Shown here one piece after another: positions 15,778 to 22,527 of a stretch of DNA of 42,948 bases (the stretch's first letter is position 1; every line of letters starts with the position of its first letter). The notes under the pieces are model-generated. The model was not told the origin of the DNA and ran no database searches. It worked only from the letters and a program-made list of their open reading frames with translations. The position numbers and the translations under genes were made by a program. The stretch is from Syntrophobacteraceae bacterium. GTDB taxonomy: Bacteria; Desulfobacterota; Syntrophobacteria; Syntrophobacterales; Syntrophobacteraceae. The stretch spans positions 1 to 42,948 of the forward strand of contig JARLHP010000086.1 in NCBI GenBank assembly GCA_031292195.1, given 5' to 3'.

Positions 15778-16730
15778 TGGAAAACCTGCTGATTATCGGC
15801 GGAAGTTATTTTGCCGGGAGAGTCTTCATTGAAAAACTGATCTCTCGGGAGCAATTTAATATATTTGTGTTTAATCGCGGCAATCTTCCTCTAAATTTTG
15901 AGCGGGTTGCAGAGATCGTGGGCGATCGGGACCAGCCGGAGCTGATCCGAAAGCGCATCCCGGCCCTCCATTGGGATGCGGTGATTGACTTTTGCGCCTA
16001 TACGCCGGAGCACATACGGTCTTTGATCGGCAACCTCGCCGGTTCGGTGGGTCATTATATTTTAATCAGTACCACCACGGTTTACGCCGACACCGCCGAT
16101 CTACCGGTCAAAGAATCCGCGGATAAGGTTTCGGCGCCGCAGCCCGAACTCGGACCTTACGCGGATTACGGCCTCAATAAGTGGCTGGCCGAACAAGAGC
16201 TTGCCTCACTGAGCGGCAAAAAAGGTTTTCGCTACACCGTTCTGCGGCCTGCCATCATTTACGGCCGCTACAATTACGCTCCGAGGGAATCCTATTTCTT
16301 CGATTTGATCGAAAAAAACCGCACACTCATCCTCCCGGATACGAGTTTGCCTCTTTTCAGCTTCCTGCGGGTGGATGATCTCGCCTCTCTTACTCTAAAA
16401 TGTATCAATGAGCACAAGGTATCGGGAGAAGCATTCAATGTCTGCGGCCCTGAACTTGTTTCTTATCAGAGGCTGGTGGAAGTATTGGAAATAATTACCG
16501 GCCGCCGACTCCAGGTGGAAAAACTTTCCCCTTCCGAGATCGATAATCACCGGATTCCGCTGCCCTTTCCATTGGATCATCACTTAGTCTATTCATGCGA
16601 TAAAATTCGCGAAGCAACAGGCTTCACCTTTACTCCGTTTCTTGAGGGCATGCGAGAGACCTGGCAATATTATCAACGGCTTTCCGCAAGAAAAAAAAAT
16701 ATGAACTGTCGCACTCCGATCACTCCCTGA
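15774..16730 (+). CDS. NAD-dependent epimerase/dehydratase (extended SDR family)
   Basis: A 318-residue extended SDR protein. The NAD-binding glycine motif is IIGGSYFAG near residue 8, the active-site pair is YGLNK (Tyr and Lys) about residue 137, and the mid-region YTVLRPAIIYG is typical of UDP-sugar epimerase-like SDRs. The closest type is the atypical epimerase/isoflavone-reductase-like group, not a dedicated GalE. It overlaps the preceding DUF4037 gene by four bases. Its last residues (NMNCRTPITP) and stop codon are encoded by the first copy of a 77-bp direct duplication, so the C-terminus may have changed when that duplication arose. Substrate unknown. Confidence 0.83.
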   Translation: MMENLLIIGGSYFAGRVFIEKLISREQFNIFVFNRGNLPLNFERVAEIVGDRDQPELIRKRIPALHWDAVIDFCAYTPEHIRSLIGNLAGSVGHYILISTTTVYADTADLPVKESADKVSAPQPELGPYADYGLNKWLAEQELASLSGKKGFRYTVLRPAIIYGRYNYAPRESYFFDLIEKNRTLILPDTSLPLFSFLRVDDLASLTLKCINEHKVSGEAFNVCGPELVSYQRLVEVLEIITGRRLQVEKLSPSEIDNHRIPLPFPLDHHLVYSCDKIREATGFTFTPFLEGMRETWQYYQRLSARKKNMNCRTPITP

Positions 16731-16952
16731 TCTCGGGGAAACGAGGGTGAACATGGCGATCGAGATTTTGTAGGGTGGGCAAGGCCTTATCTTGCCCACC
16801 CTTTCGGTGGGCACGGTGAAACTGTGCCCACCCTATACATTCGCCGCCGTTTTTGAATTTAACCGGACAGTAGTGAAAAAAAATATAAACTGTCGCACTC
16901 TGATCACTCCCTGATCTCGGGGAAACGAGGGTGAACATGGCGATCGAGATTT
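16692..16952 (+). repeat. 77-bp direct duplication spanning the SDR 3' end and the hdrC 5' end
   Basis: Positions 16692-16768 and 16876-16952 are the same 77-bp sequence with two mismatches, offset by 184 bp. Each copy contains GATCACTCCCTGATCTCGGG, the ribosome site GAGGGTGA and an ATG followed by GCGATCGAGATT. Copy 2 supplies the real hdrC start (16937). Copy 1 holds the SDR stop codon and a decoy start at 16753 that opens a six-codon frame (MAIEIL, stop at TAG). Between them lie 107 unique bases containing a REP-like palindromic element. Confidence 0.9.
16770..16838. repeat. REP/MITE-like palindromic element (GTAGGGTGGGCA type)
   Basis: Two hairpins stand side by side: AGGGTGGGCA (16772-16781) pairs perfectly with TGCCCACCCT (16793-16802), and GGTGGGCAC (16806-16814) with GTGCCCACC (16824-16832). 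The ends GTAGGGTGGGCA and TGCCCACCCTATAC are themselves inverted. This is the form of a non-coding interspersed palindrome. It lies inside the spacer of the 77-bp duplication. Confidence 0.7.
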
Positions 16953-17344
16953 CCGATAAGACAATCAATCACGAGTTCATAGAAAAAATAAATCAATTGA
17001 GCGGACAGGATATTCGCCTGTGCTTTCAATGCGGTACCTGCGGCGGCGCGTGCCCCATGTCTGAAAACATGCAGACCCTGCCCAGGAGAATAATGCGCAT
17101 GTTGCAGTTTGGGATGGCCCACCGTATCGCCGATGTTGAAACGGGCTGGGAATGTGCCTCCTGCCACTCATGCACGGTAAGTTGCCCGAGGGGAATCGAC
17201 GTTGCGAGGGTGATGGAAGCCGTTCGGCTCCTTGTTCTGCGAAAAAACATCAACAGGATAGAGCCTTCCAGGCTGCCTGACGGCGCCGTTCGAGAGATGC
17301 CCCAGGTAGCTCTGGTGAGCGGCTTCAGAAAGCTGACGAGTTGA
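16937..17344 (+). CDS. HdrC-like electron-transfer protein with two 4Fe-4S clusters
   Basis: A 135-residue protein with two CxxCxxCxxxCP motifs at C29/C32/C35/C39 and C73/C76/C79/C83, as in the heterodisulfide reductase subunit HdrC. Such subunits pass electrons between a flavin or ferredoxin-type partner and HdrB. It is followed directly by an HdrB-like gene and then by fumarate-reductase-type subunits, so it probably belongs to an Hdr-linked fumarate reductase/succinate dehydrogenase. The ATG at 16937 follows GAGGGTGA; a GTG at 16931 is in frame. The stop overlaps the start region of the next gene. Its leader is a duplicated copy of sequence found 184 bp upstream. Confidence 0.87.
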   Translation: MAIEISDKTINHEFIEKINQLSGQDIRLCFQCGTCGGACPMSENMQTLPRRIMRMLQFGMAHRIADVETGWECASCHSCTVSCPRGIDVARVMEAVRLLVLRKNINRIEPSRLPDGAVREMPQVALVSGFRKLTS

Positions 17345-17352
17345 GGGATATC

Positions 17353-18249
17353 ATGAAAGTAAGCTATTATCCGGGATGTACCCTGAAGACAAAGGCCAAG
17401 CACCTCGAAGATTCGGCCCTGGCATCTCTTACCGCCTTGGGAGTGCAAGTCGGTGAACTGCCAAGATGGAACTGCTGCGGTGCGGTCCATTCTCTGGCCG
17501 ACGACGATCTCATACACCACGTCGCCCCCGTGCGGGATCTGGTGCGGGCGATGAACGAGGGAAGCGAGCGTCTCGTCACCCTATGTTCCATGTGCTACAA
17601 CTCGCTCGCCAGGGCGAACCTGCTCATGCGCCACGACGAGATCAAAAGAAAAACCATAAACGACTTCATGAACGAGGAAAACGATTACCACGGTGAAGTC
17701 GAAGTCGAGCATCTCATCACTTTCCTTCGTGATACGGTCGGTTGGGACAATTTGCGGGCAAAAATAAAAGTGCCGCTCAGCGGGATGAAAATTGCCGCTT
17801 ATTACGGCTGTACCCTGGTTCGGCCAAAAGATGTAGCAATCGAGCCCCCCCACGGCAGGGTCATGAACGAATTCGTCGAAGCCCTTGGCGCCGAGGCCGT
17901 CGACTTCTCGGCCAACACCGTCTGCTGCGGCTCCTACCAAGTGCTGGCTCACCCCGACGTGGTCGTCGATGTGGTCGGAAGAATCATCGCGAGTGCCTCG
18001 GACGGAGGCGCCGATGCCCTCATACTCAGCTGTCCTCTTTGCGAATATAACCTTGTCAAAAAGCAGGGGGAGCTTTTACAACAGCAAAAAATCGCCCGCA
18101 AGCTGCCCGTTTTCTATTTTTCGCAGCTTCTTGCCATGGCGCTTGGTCTTGGCCCCGAATCCTATCGGCCGGATAGAAACGATGCCGCTTCCGTCGAATT
18201 TTTGCGCTCGAAAAACTTTCCGGTGGGGTCGGCTTCCGTACAACCATAA
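17353..18249 (+). CDS. HdrB-like protein with two CCG domains
   Basis: A 298-residue protein with two CCG-type cysteine domains, as in heterodisulfide reductase subunit HdrB, which binds unusual non-cubane 4Fe-4S clusters. Domain 1 has C9, C41-C42-G and C78xxC81, matching the C-x31-CC-x35-CxxC spacing. Domain 2 has YYGC, VCCGSYQ and SCPLC. In thiol:fumarate reductase of methanogens the CCG domains lie in TfrB; here they are on a separate chain next to FrdB and FrdA, resembling the SdhE-like arrangement. The likely partner is a thiol, menaquinone or another carrier. The ATG at 17353 follows GAGGG. Confidence 0.87.
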   Translation: MKVSYYPGCTLKTKAKHLEDSALASLTALGVQVGELPRWNCCGAVHSLADDDLIHHVAPVRDLVRAMNEGSERLVTLCSMCYNSLARANLLMRHDEIKRKTINDFMNEENDYHGEVEVEHLITFLRDTVGWDNLRAKIKVPLSGMKIAAYYGCTLVRPKDVAIEPPHGRVMNEFVEALGAEAVDFSANTVCCGSYQVLAHPDVVVDVVGRIIASASDGGADALILSCPLCEYNLVKKQGELLQQQKIARKLPVFYFSQLLAMALGLGPESYRPDRNDAASVEFLRSKNFPVGSASVQP

Positions 18250-18302
18250 GAAATTCCCGGTCGAATATGTTGATCAATTCAAGTTCCAGGGAGATAAATT
18301 AA

Positions 18303-19076
18303 ATGTCAGCACGCAAACAGGTTGCAACTGGTGACAGGGCCATACTGCCCGAAGGGGCTAAAACCATCCCTATATTTGTGATGGGCAAGCGCTATGAAGT
18401 GCCGGAAACGCTTACCATAATGAAGGCAATGGAGTATGCGGGCTTTAAGTTCCTGAGGGGCGCGGGCTGCCGGGGCGGCATCTGTGGAGCATGTCCTACG
18501 GTCTACCGCGGGGAAGGCGACTACAAACTCTATTTCGGTCTTGCCTGCCAGACGGTTGTCGAACCCAACATGTTCCTGGCCCAGATCCCGTTTTATCCCG
18601 CAAACCGGGCTCAATACGACATCGAGACAATCGAGCCGCTCGCCGATGCTGTCCATGCCCTCTACCCGGAAATTTTCCGCTGCGTCGCCTGTAACAACTG
18701 CTCCAAGGCCTGCCCGATGAAAGTCGAAGTGCTCGACTATATTTCGGCAATAAAACAGGGTGATCTGGCCAGGGCCGCCAAGCTCTCCTTCGACTGCATC
18801 CAGTGTGGGATGTGCGCCGGCCGCTGCATGGGCGAACTGCCCCAGTATCATATAGCCCAGCTCGTGCGCCGCCTTTACGGAAAATACATGCAGCCCGGGG
18901 CCGCGCATCTGAAAAAGCGTGTCGCGGAAATCGAGTCCGGAAAATACGATGCCCTGCTGGCCGGACTTCAGAAGATGAGCCATGCCGAACTCGAAAAGAT
19001 CTACAAGGAGCGGGAACGCGAACCCGATATGGTTGGGCTGGGGACATGGATGCCTAAGGACGTAAGTCACCTGTAG
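18303..19076 (+). CDS. Fumarate reductase/succinate dehydrogenase iron-sulfur subunit-like protein
   Basis: A 257-residue FrdB/SdhB-type protein. The N-terminal 2Fe-2S ferredoxin domain carries C56, C61, C64 and C82 (GCRGGICGAC). Two cubane motifs follow: C127/C130/C133/C137 and C165/C168/C171/C175. Canonical SdhB has 2Fe-2S, 4Fe-4S and 3Fe-4S clusters; here both C-terminal motifs have four cysteines, as in TfrB- and Hdr-like relatives. It should wire the flavoprotein encoded next to the HdrBC pair upstream. AGGGAG precedes the ATG. Confidence 0.85.
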   Translation: MSARKQVATGDRAILPEGAKTIPIFVMGKRYEVPETLTIMKAMEYAGFKFLRGAGCRGGICGACPTVYRGEGDYKLYFGLACQTVVEPNMFLAQIPFYPANRAQYDIETIEPLADAVHALYPEIFRCVACNNCSKACPMKVEVLDYISAIKQGDLARAAKLSFDCIQCGMCAGRCMGELPQYHIAQLVRRLYGKYMQPGAAHLKKRVAEIESGKYDALLAGLQKMSHAELEKIYKEREREPDMVGLGTWMPKDVSHL

Positions 19077-19135
19077 GCCGCTTCTCGCCACCCTTTTCAC
19101 CTATTGCGAAAAAGGCAAGTTTCCAGGAGAAACCG

Positions 19136-20803
19136 ATGAGTTATACACCTCAAATGCAGGAACTGATAAAGAAGGTTGAAGCAACCAGGCCGGAGCGGGT
19201 GGCCAGGGCGAAGCGCGGAGAGAACTTTCCGGCGTTGAACCTCGAGGAGCGCGCGGTGGTTCTCGCAAAATTTCACCCCGACTATCAGGAGGAAGGCCGC
19301 AGACCTCTGAGGGTTGGCCCGGACAAGGGGCTGGTCGTACCGGAGGAAGTAAGAAGGGTCATGGAATCGCGTTCGATGCTCCATCCCGAAAAGGTCGATC
19401 TTTCCAAACTCGATTACGATACCGACGTCCTGATTCTCGGGGCGGGCGGTGGCGGCACCTCGGCCGCCCTGATGGCTACCGACGCGGGCCTTAAAGTCAT
19501 CGTGGCAACCAAGCTCCGCCACGGGGACGCCAACACGATGATGGCCGAGGGCGGTATCCAGGCTGCTACCCGGGAGTGCGATTCCCCCTACTATCACTAC
19601 CTTGATACGATAGGCGGCGGCCACTTCACCAACCAGCCCGATCTTGTCGCCGCTCTGGCCCATGACGCCCCCATCTCCATCGCCTGGCTCGAGTCCCTTG
19701 GCATGATCTTCAACAAGCTGCCCGACGGCCGTCTCGATTGCCGCCATTTCGGGGGCTCCTGCCGCAAGCGCATGCAGTCCTCGGGAGATATGACCGGCGC
19801 TGAAATCATGCGTGTTCTACGAGATGAGGCTAGAAACCGCAGGGACCGCATCTCCATTCTCGAATTTTGCCCCGCTGTGGAAATCATCCTCGATGAAACC
19901 GGAAAATGCGCGGGCGCCATTCTCTACAACATGGAGACCCGGGAGTTTTTCATAGCCCGCGCCAAGGCGGTAATCATCGCCACCGGTGGAAACGGGCGGC
20001 TTCATATCAAAGGCTTTGCAACCACCAACCACTACGGGGCGACGATGGACGGCGTCGTCATGTCCTATCGCGCCGGAGTCGGAACCACCTGCCTGCCCTC
20101 GACGCAGTATCATCCCACCGGCGTTGCCTTCCCGGAACAAAACGTGGGCCTTCTCATCACGGAAAAAGTCCGCGGCCTTGGCGCTCATGTGCTAAACGTC
20201 GACGGCGATCAGTTCTGTTTTCCCCTGGAGCCCCGCGATGTCGAATCCGCCGAACTCATTAAGGAAGCAATAGAAAAGAACAAGGCGGTAGTGACTCCGA
20301 CCGGGCGCTACGGCCTGTGGTTCGATTCCCCCATGATCGACCTGCTCCACGGCGAAGGGACTGTCAAAAAGGAATTGCCCGCAAAATTCATCCAGTTCGA
20401 ACGCCACGGCATAGACATCAGCAAGCAGCCCATGCTGGTCTATCCCACCTTGCACTATCAAAACGGCGGCATAGCCATAAATGCCGATTGCGAAACGGTT
20501 GTCCCCGGGTTGTATTCCGCCGGCGAGTGCACGGGGGGACTCCACGGTGAAAACCGCCTCATGGGCAACAGCCTCCAGGATGTCATCACTTTCGGTCGAA
20601 GGGCCGGGATAAGCGCCTCGAAGTATGTGAGCGGCGGCGTCGAGTTGGGTAAACTCACCCTGGAGCATGTGGCCAGGTTTGAAAAAGAACTTGTCGACGC
20701 AGGTATTACCGACTCGATTGTCGCGCCGATCCTTCTGCCGGATTATTCCACCGACCAAGTGAGCGCGCGGCGTCTTGTCGAAGGCAGGCAGGAAAGCGAA
20801 TAG
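19136..20803 (+). CDS. Fumarate reductase/succinate dehydrogenase flavoprotein subunit-like
   Basis: A 555-residue FAD protein of the FrdA/SdhA/NadB superfamily. The FAD motif VLILGAGGGGTSAAL starts near residue 98, preceded by about 95 residues that canonical SdhA lacks. LRHGDANTMMAEGG occupies the flavinylation-site region, TQYHPTG is the substrate-binding motif, and LHGENRLMGNSLQD the C-terminal signature. With the FrdB-, HdrB- and HdrC-like genes upstream it forms a four-gene soluble complex (no membrane anchor gene is visible). Oxidation of succinate would supply fumarate, the co-substrate of the BssA-like enzyme, or oxidise a pathway succinate adduct (inference). CAGGAG precedes the ATG. 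It is the last gene of the operon. Confidence 0.85.
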   Translation: MSYTPQMQELIKKVEATRPERVARAKRGENFPALNLEERAVVLAKFHPDYQEEGRRPLRVGPDKGLVVPEEVRRVMESRSMLHPEKVDLSKLDYDTDVLILGAGGGGTSAALMATDAGLKVIVATKLRHGDANTMMAEGGIQAATRECDSPYYHYLDTIGGGHFTNQPDLVAALAHDAPISIAWLESLGMIFNKLPDGRLDCRHFGGSCRKRMQSSGDMTGAEIMRVLRDEARNRRDRISILEFCPAVEIILDETGKCAGAILYNMETREFFIARAKAVIIATGGNGRLHIKGFATTNHYGATMDGVVMSYRAGVGTTCLPSTQYHPTGVAFPEQNVGLLITEKVRGLGAHVLNVDGDQFCFPLEPRDVESAELIKEAIEKNKAVVTPTGRYGLWFDSPMIDLLHGEGTVKKELPAKFIQFERHGIDISKQPMLVYPTLHYQNGGIAINADCETVVPGLYSAGECTGGLHGENRLMGNSLQDVITFGRRAGISASKYVSGGVELGKLTLEHVARFEKELVDAGITDSIVAPILLPDYSTDQVSARRLVEGRQESE

Positions 20804-20849
20804 AAGGATTGCTCTATCACATTGAAAATCCACCGGCGCTATTTAGTGT

Positions 20850-20944
20850 CCATCCGGAAACCCCGGTCGTGTCCGTCCGCAAATTCGGGTCGTCACGGGG
20901 GTGCGCACAAGCGCAGCGTTGCACATCAGGAACTTTCTGGATGG
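20850..20944. repeat. 95-bp element bounded by 11-bp inverted repeats
   Basis: CCATCCGGAAA (20850-20860) is matched in inverse orientation, with one mismatch, by TTTCTGGATGG (20934-20944). The interior is GC-rich and non-coding. The size and terminal inverted repeats suit a miniature transposable element or REP variant; no target duplication is evident. Confidence 0.45.
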
Positions 20945-21258
20945 AAGATAGCTTTTGACTTTTTTCTTTTGCCTTCGCGCAACCTATCCCCCCGTTCAGC
21001 CTTTGCCGTCTCCTGTAGCCGTTTCTATTGCCATTTCTATTGCCGCTTCTGGTTTCCGTTTCCAGTTGCCGTTTTGCGGCCGCAAATACCCTCGTGATAG
21101 AAGTTCTGTGGATTCAAGCGCCGACGAATCGACAGGGTACATCCCATCGCCGTCCGCAGGTCGCCTCACCTGGTGACCCCGCTCTTTGAAAACTGAATAC
21201 CTCCGCCATCACCCTTCCCTGTCCCCATTGCTATACTAGCTGGCTGTTACTGGCTTGT

Positions 21259-21277
21259 ATGAAACTTCAAGTTTCAT
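21259..21277. repeat. Perfect 19-bp palindrome
   Basis: ATGAAACTTCAAGTTTCAT reads the same on both strands around a central C at 21268. It could be a dimeric regulator site or an interspersed palindrome. It lies about 400 bases upstream of the response regulator start. Confidence 0.5.
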
Positions 21278-21313
21278 TCTGGTTCAAACCGCGTCCGAGG
21301 AGGCGGCGGCCCC

Positions 21314-21352
21314 GCTGTTAGCTGGCTGTTCCCATGCTGTTAGCTGGCTGTT
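21314..21352 (+). repeat. Tandem 17-bp repeat, period 22
   Basis: GCTGTTAGCTGGCTGTT occurs at 21314-21330 and again at 21336-21352. A partial copy (AGCTGGCTGTT) lies at 21238-21248 and a further CTGGCTGTTAT follows at 21357. Function unknown. Confidence 0.6.
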
Positions 21353-21359
21353 TTTCCTG

Positions 21360-21467
21360 GCTGTTATTACGCTGTTATTTTGGACCTCAAAATCCAAAAG
21401 TGTTTGAAAGTCGTTATGTTACAAGATGGAGGATTGAAAAATAGTGTCAATAACAGCGTATAACAGC
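21360..21467. repeat. Inverted repeat of about 20 bp around a 69-bp core
   Basis: The 20-base arm at 21360-21379 (two GCTGTTAT units) is complementary, with one base inserted, to 21449-21467 (two ATAACAGC units). The core contains no gene. Either a small element with terminal inverted repeats or paired binding sites for a regulator of the response regulator downstream. Confidence 0.5.
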
Positions 21468-21513
21468 ATAGGCGGCTTCCATAAACAGAGCGCGTGTGCC
21501 CCAATCCCTGGGG

Positions 21514-21538
21514 GAGCGGGGGAGACGCTCCCCCGCTC
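21514..21538 (+). terminator. GC-rich hairpin, possible weak terminator
   Basis: GAGCGGGGGAG (21514-21524) and CTCCCCCGCTC (21528-21538) form a perfect 11-bp stem with a three-base loop, followed only by TTTGG. It could end transcription arriving from the upstream operon or insulate the promoter at 21585. The T-run is too short for confidence. Confidence 0.4.
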
Positions 21539-21584
21539 TTTGGAACTTCCCCTTTTCCGCCTCGCAGCCTGCGATGAAAAATAT

Positions 21585-21601
21585 TCGGCACGAAAATTGC
21601 C
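21585..21601 (+). promoter_or_regulatory. Sigma-54 (RpoN) type promoter
   Basis: TCGGCACGAAAATTGCC contains GG at 21587-21588 and GC at 21599-21600, separated by exactly ten bases, within a close match to the TGGCAC-N5-TTGC consensus. It lies 63 bases upstream of the response regulator start in the correct orientation. Sigma-54 promoters need an AAA+ enhancer-binding protein, which is not encoded in this window. Confidence 0.65.
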
Positions 21602-21663
21602 TTAATAATCTCAGCGCACTGCAACCGCCGGTTCCCAAAAGACCTCGATGGAAGGGTTAAACC

Positions 21664-22344
21664 ATGCAGGAGATAAAAAGGATCGTTCTGGCCGAAGACC
21701 ATGCAATTCTTAGAGAGGGACTCAGAATGCTTTTGTCCGCCCAGTCGTCCTTTGAGGTGGTAGGCGAGGCGGGCGACGGCCGGGAGGCCGTCCAACTGGT
21801 CAAATCTCTTAAGCCCGACCTGGTCATAATGGACCTTTCCATGCCGGTGCTCGACGGGGTGGGGGCGACCAGAGAAATTAAAAAGATAAGCCCCTCCACC
21901 AAAATCCTGGTGCTGACCGTTCACAAGACAGAGGAGCGCATTCTGGACGCCCTTGCCGCCGGCGCCGACGGCTACGTTCTAAAGGACGCATCCCACTACG
22001 AATTGATGCTGGCCATAGAAGAGGTTTTCTCGGGCAGGGGTTCTATAGGCGCCTCGATTCCTCAGAAGCTGATTGTCGGTTACCTGGAAGGCGGAAAGAG
22101 GATAAAATCGCGCACATCCTGGCAGACCCTGACCCCGCGTGAGCGCCAGATTATCAAAATGATCGCCGCGGGAAGTAAAAACAAGGAAATTGCCGATTGC
22201 CTGTCCATAAGCATCAAAACGGTTGAAAAGCACCGCGCCAACCTTATGAGAAAACTCGACCTGCACAGCGCCGCCTCGATTACACATTTTGCCATGGAAA
22301 AAGGTCTTACCAAAAATAGCGACTCTCCCGAAGATTGCGCCTGA
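21664..22344 (+). CDS. NarL/FixJ-family response regulator (orphan)
   Basis: A 226-residue two-component response regulator. The receiver domain (1 to about 120) has the acidic pocket EDH, the phospho-acceptor aspartate in LVIMDLSMP, a threonine in VLTVH and the lysine in VLKDAS. The C-terminal LuxR-type helix-turn-helix reads LTPRERQIIKMIAAG...NKEIADCLSISIKTVEKHRANLMRKL. GAAGGG precedes the ATG. No sensor kinase is visible in the window. Toluene operons of denitrifiers are controlled by the NarL-type TdiR/TutB regulators, so a role in hydrocarbon control is possible but unproven. It is preceded by a sigma-54-like promoter and followed by the CoA ligase. Confidence 0.9.
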   Translation: MQEIKRIVLAEDHAILREGLRMLLSAQSSFEVVGEAGDGREAVQLVKSLKPDLVIMDLSMPVLDGVGATREIKKISPSTKILVLTVHKTEERILDALAAGADGYVLKDASHYELMLAIEEVFSGRGSIGASIPQKLIVGYLEGGKRIKSRTSWQTLTPRERQIIKMIAAGSKNKEIADCLSISIKTVEKHRANLMRKLDLHSAASITHFAMEKGLTKNSDSPEDCA

Positions 22345-22527
22345 TGGATTGCCCGACTCAAGGCCCTCTCTTTTTTGCCGCCGGGTTTTGCGGAGGGCGA
22401 AAAAATCCTTGCAAATCAAGATGAAAGTGTGTTCTTTACTATTGATTTCTCTGAAATTGTTGTTCCAAACTCATGCCGACTTTGTTTAAAGACGATATTC
22501 CGATGCCAGGTGAAGGGAGAAAGCGTT

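Larger units (their letters stand above)
20804..21663. other. 860-bp repeat-rich non-coding spacer
   Basis: I see no credible gene here. The region holds many small repeats: an 11-bp inverted pair at 20850/20934, two TTTCTATTGCC words near 21023-21043, a 19-bp palindrome at 21259-21277, AGCTGGCTGTT three times (21238, 21320, 21342), a long inverted repeat at 21360/21449, a GC hairpin at 21514-21538 and a sigma-54-like promoter at 21585. The accumulation of short palindromes suggests past insertion of miniature elements. Confidence 0.65.

Noticed and set aside
20850-20944. An intact insertion sequence in the spacer
   Set aside because: Terminal inverted repeats are present but no transposase frame fits inside 95 bp, so only a miniature element is possible.
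21281-21300. GGTTCAAACC resembling a tRNA T-loop
   Set aside because: No acceptor stem, anticodon arm or CCA-adjacent structure can be built around it.
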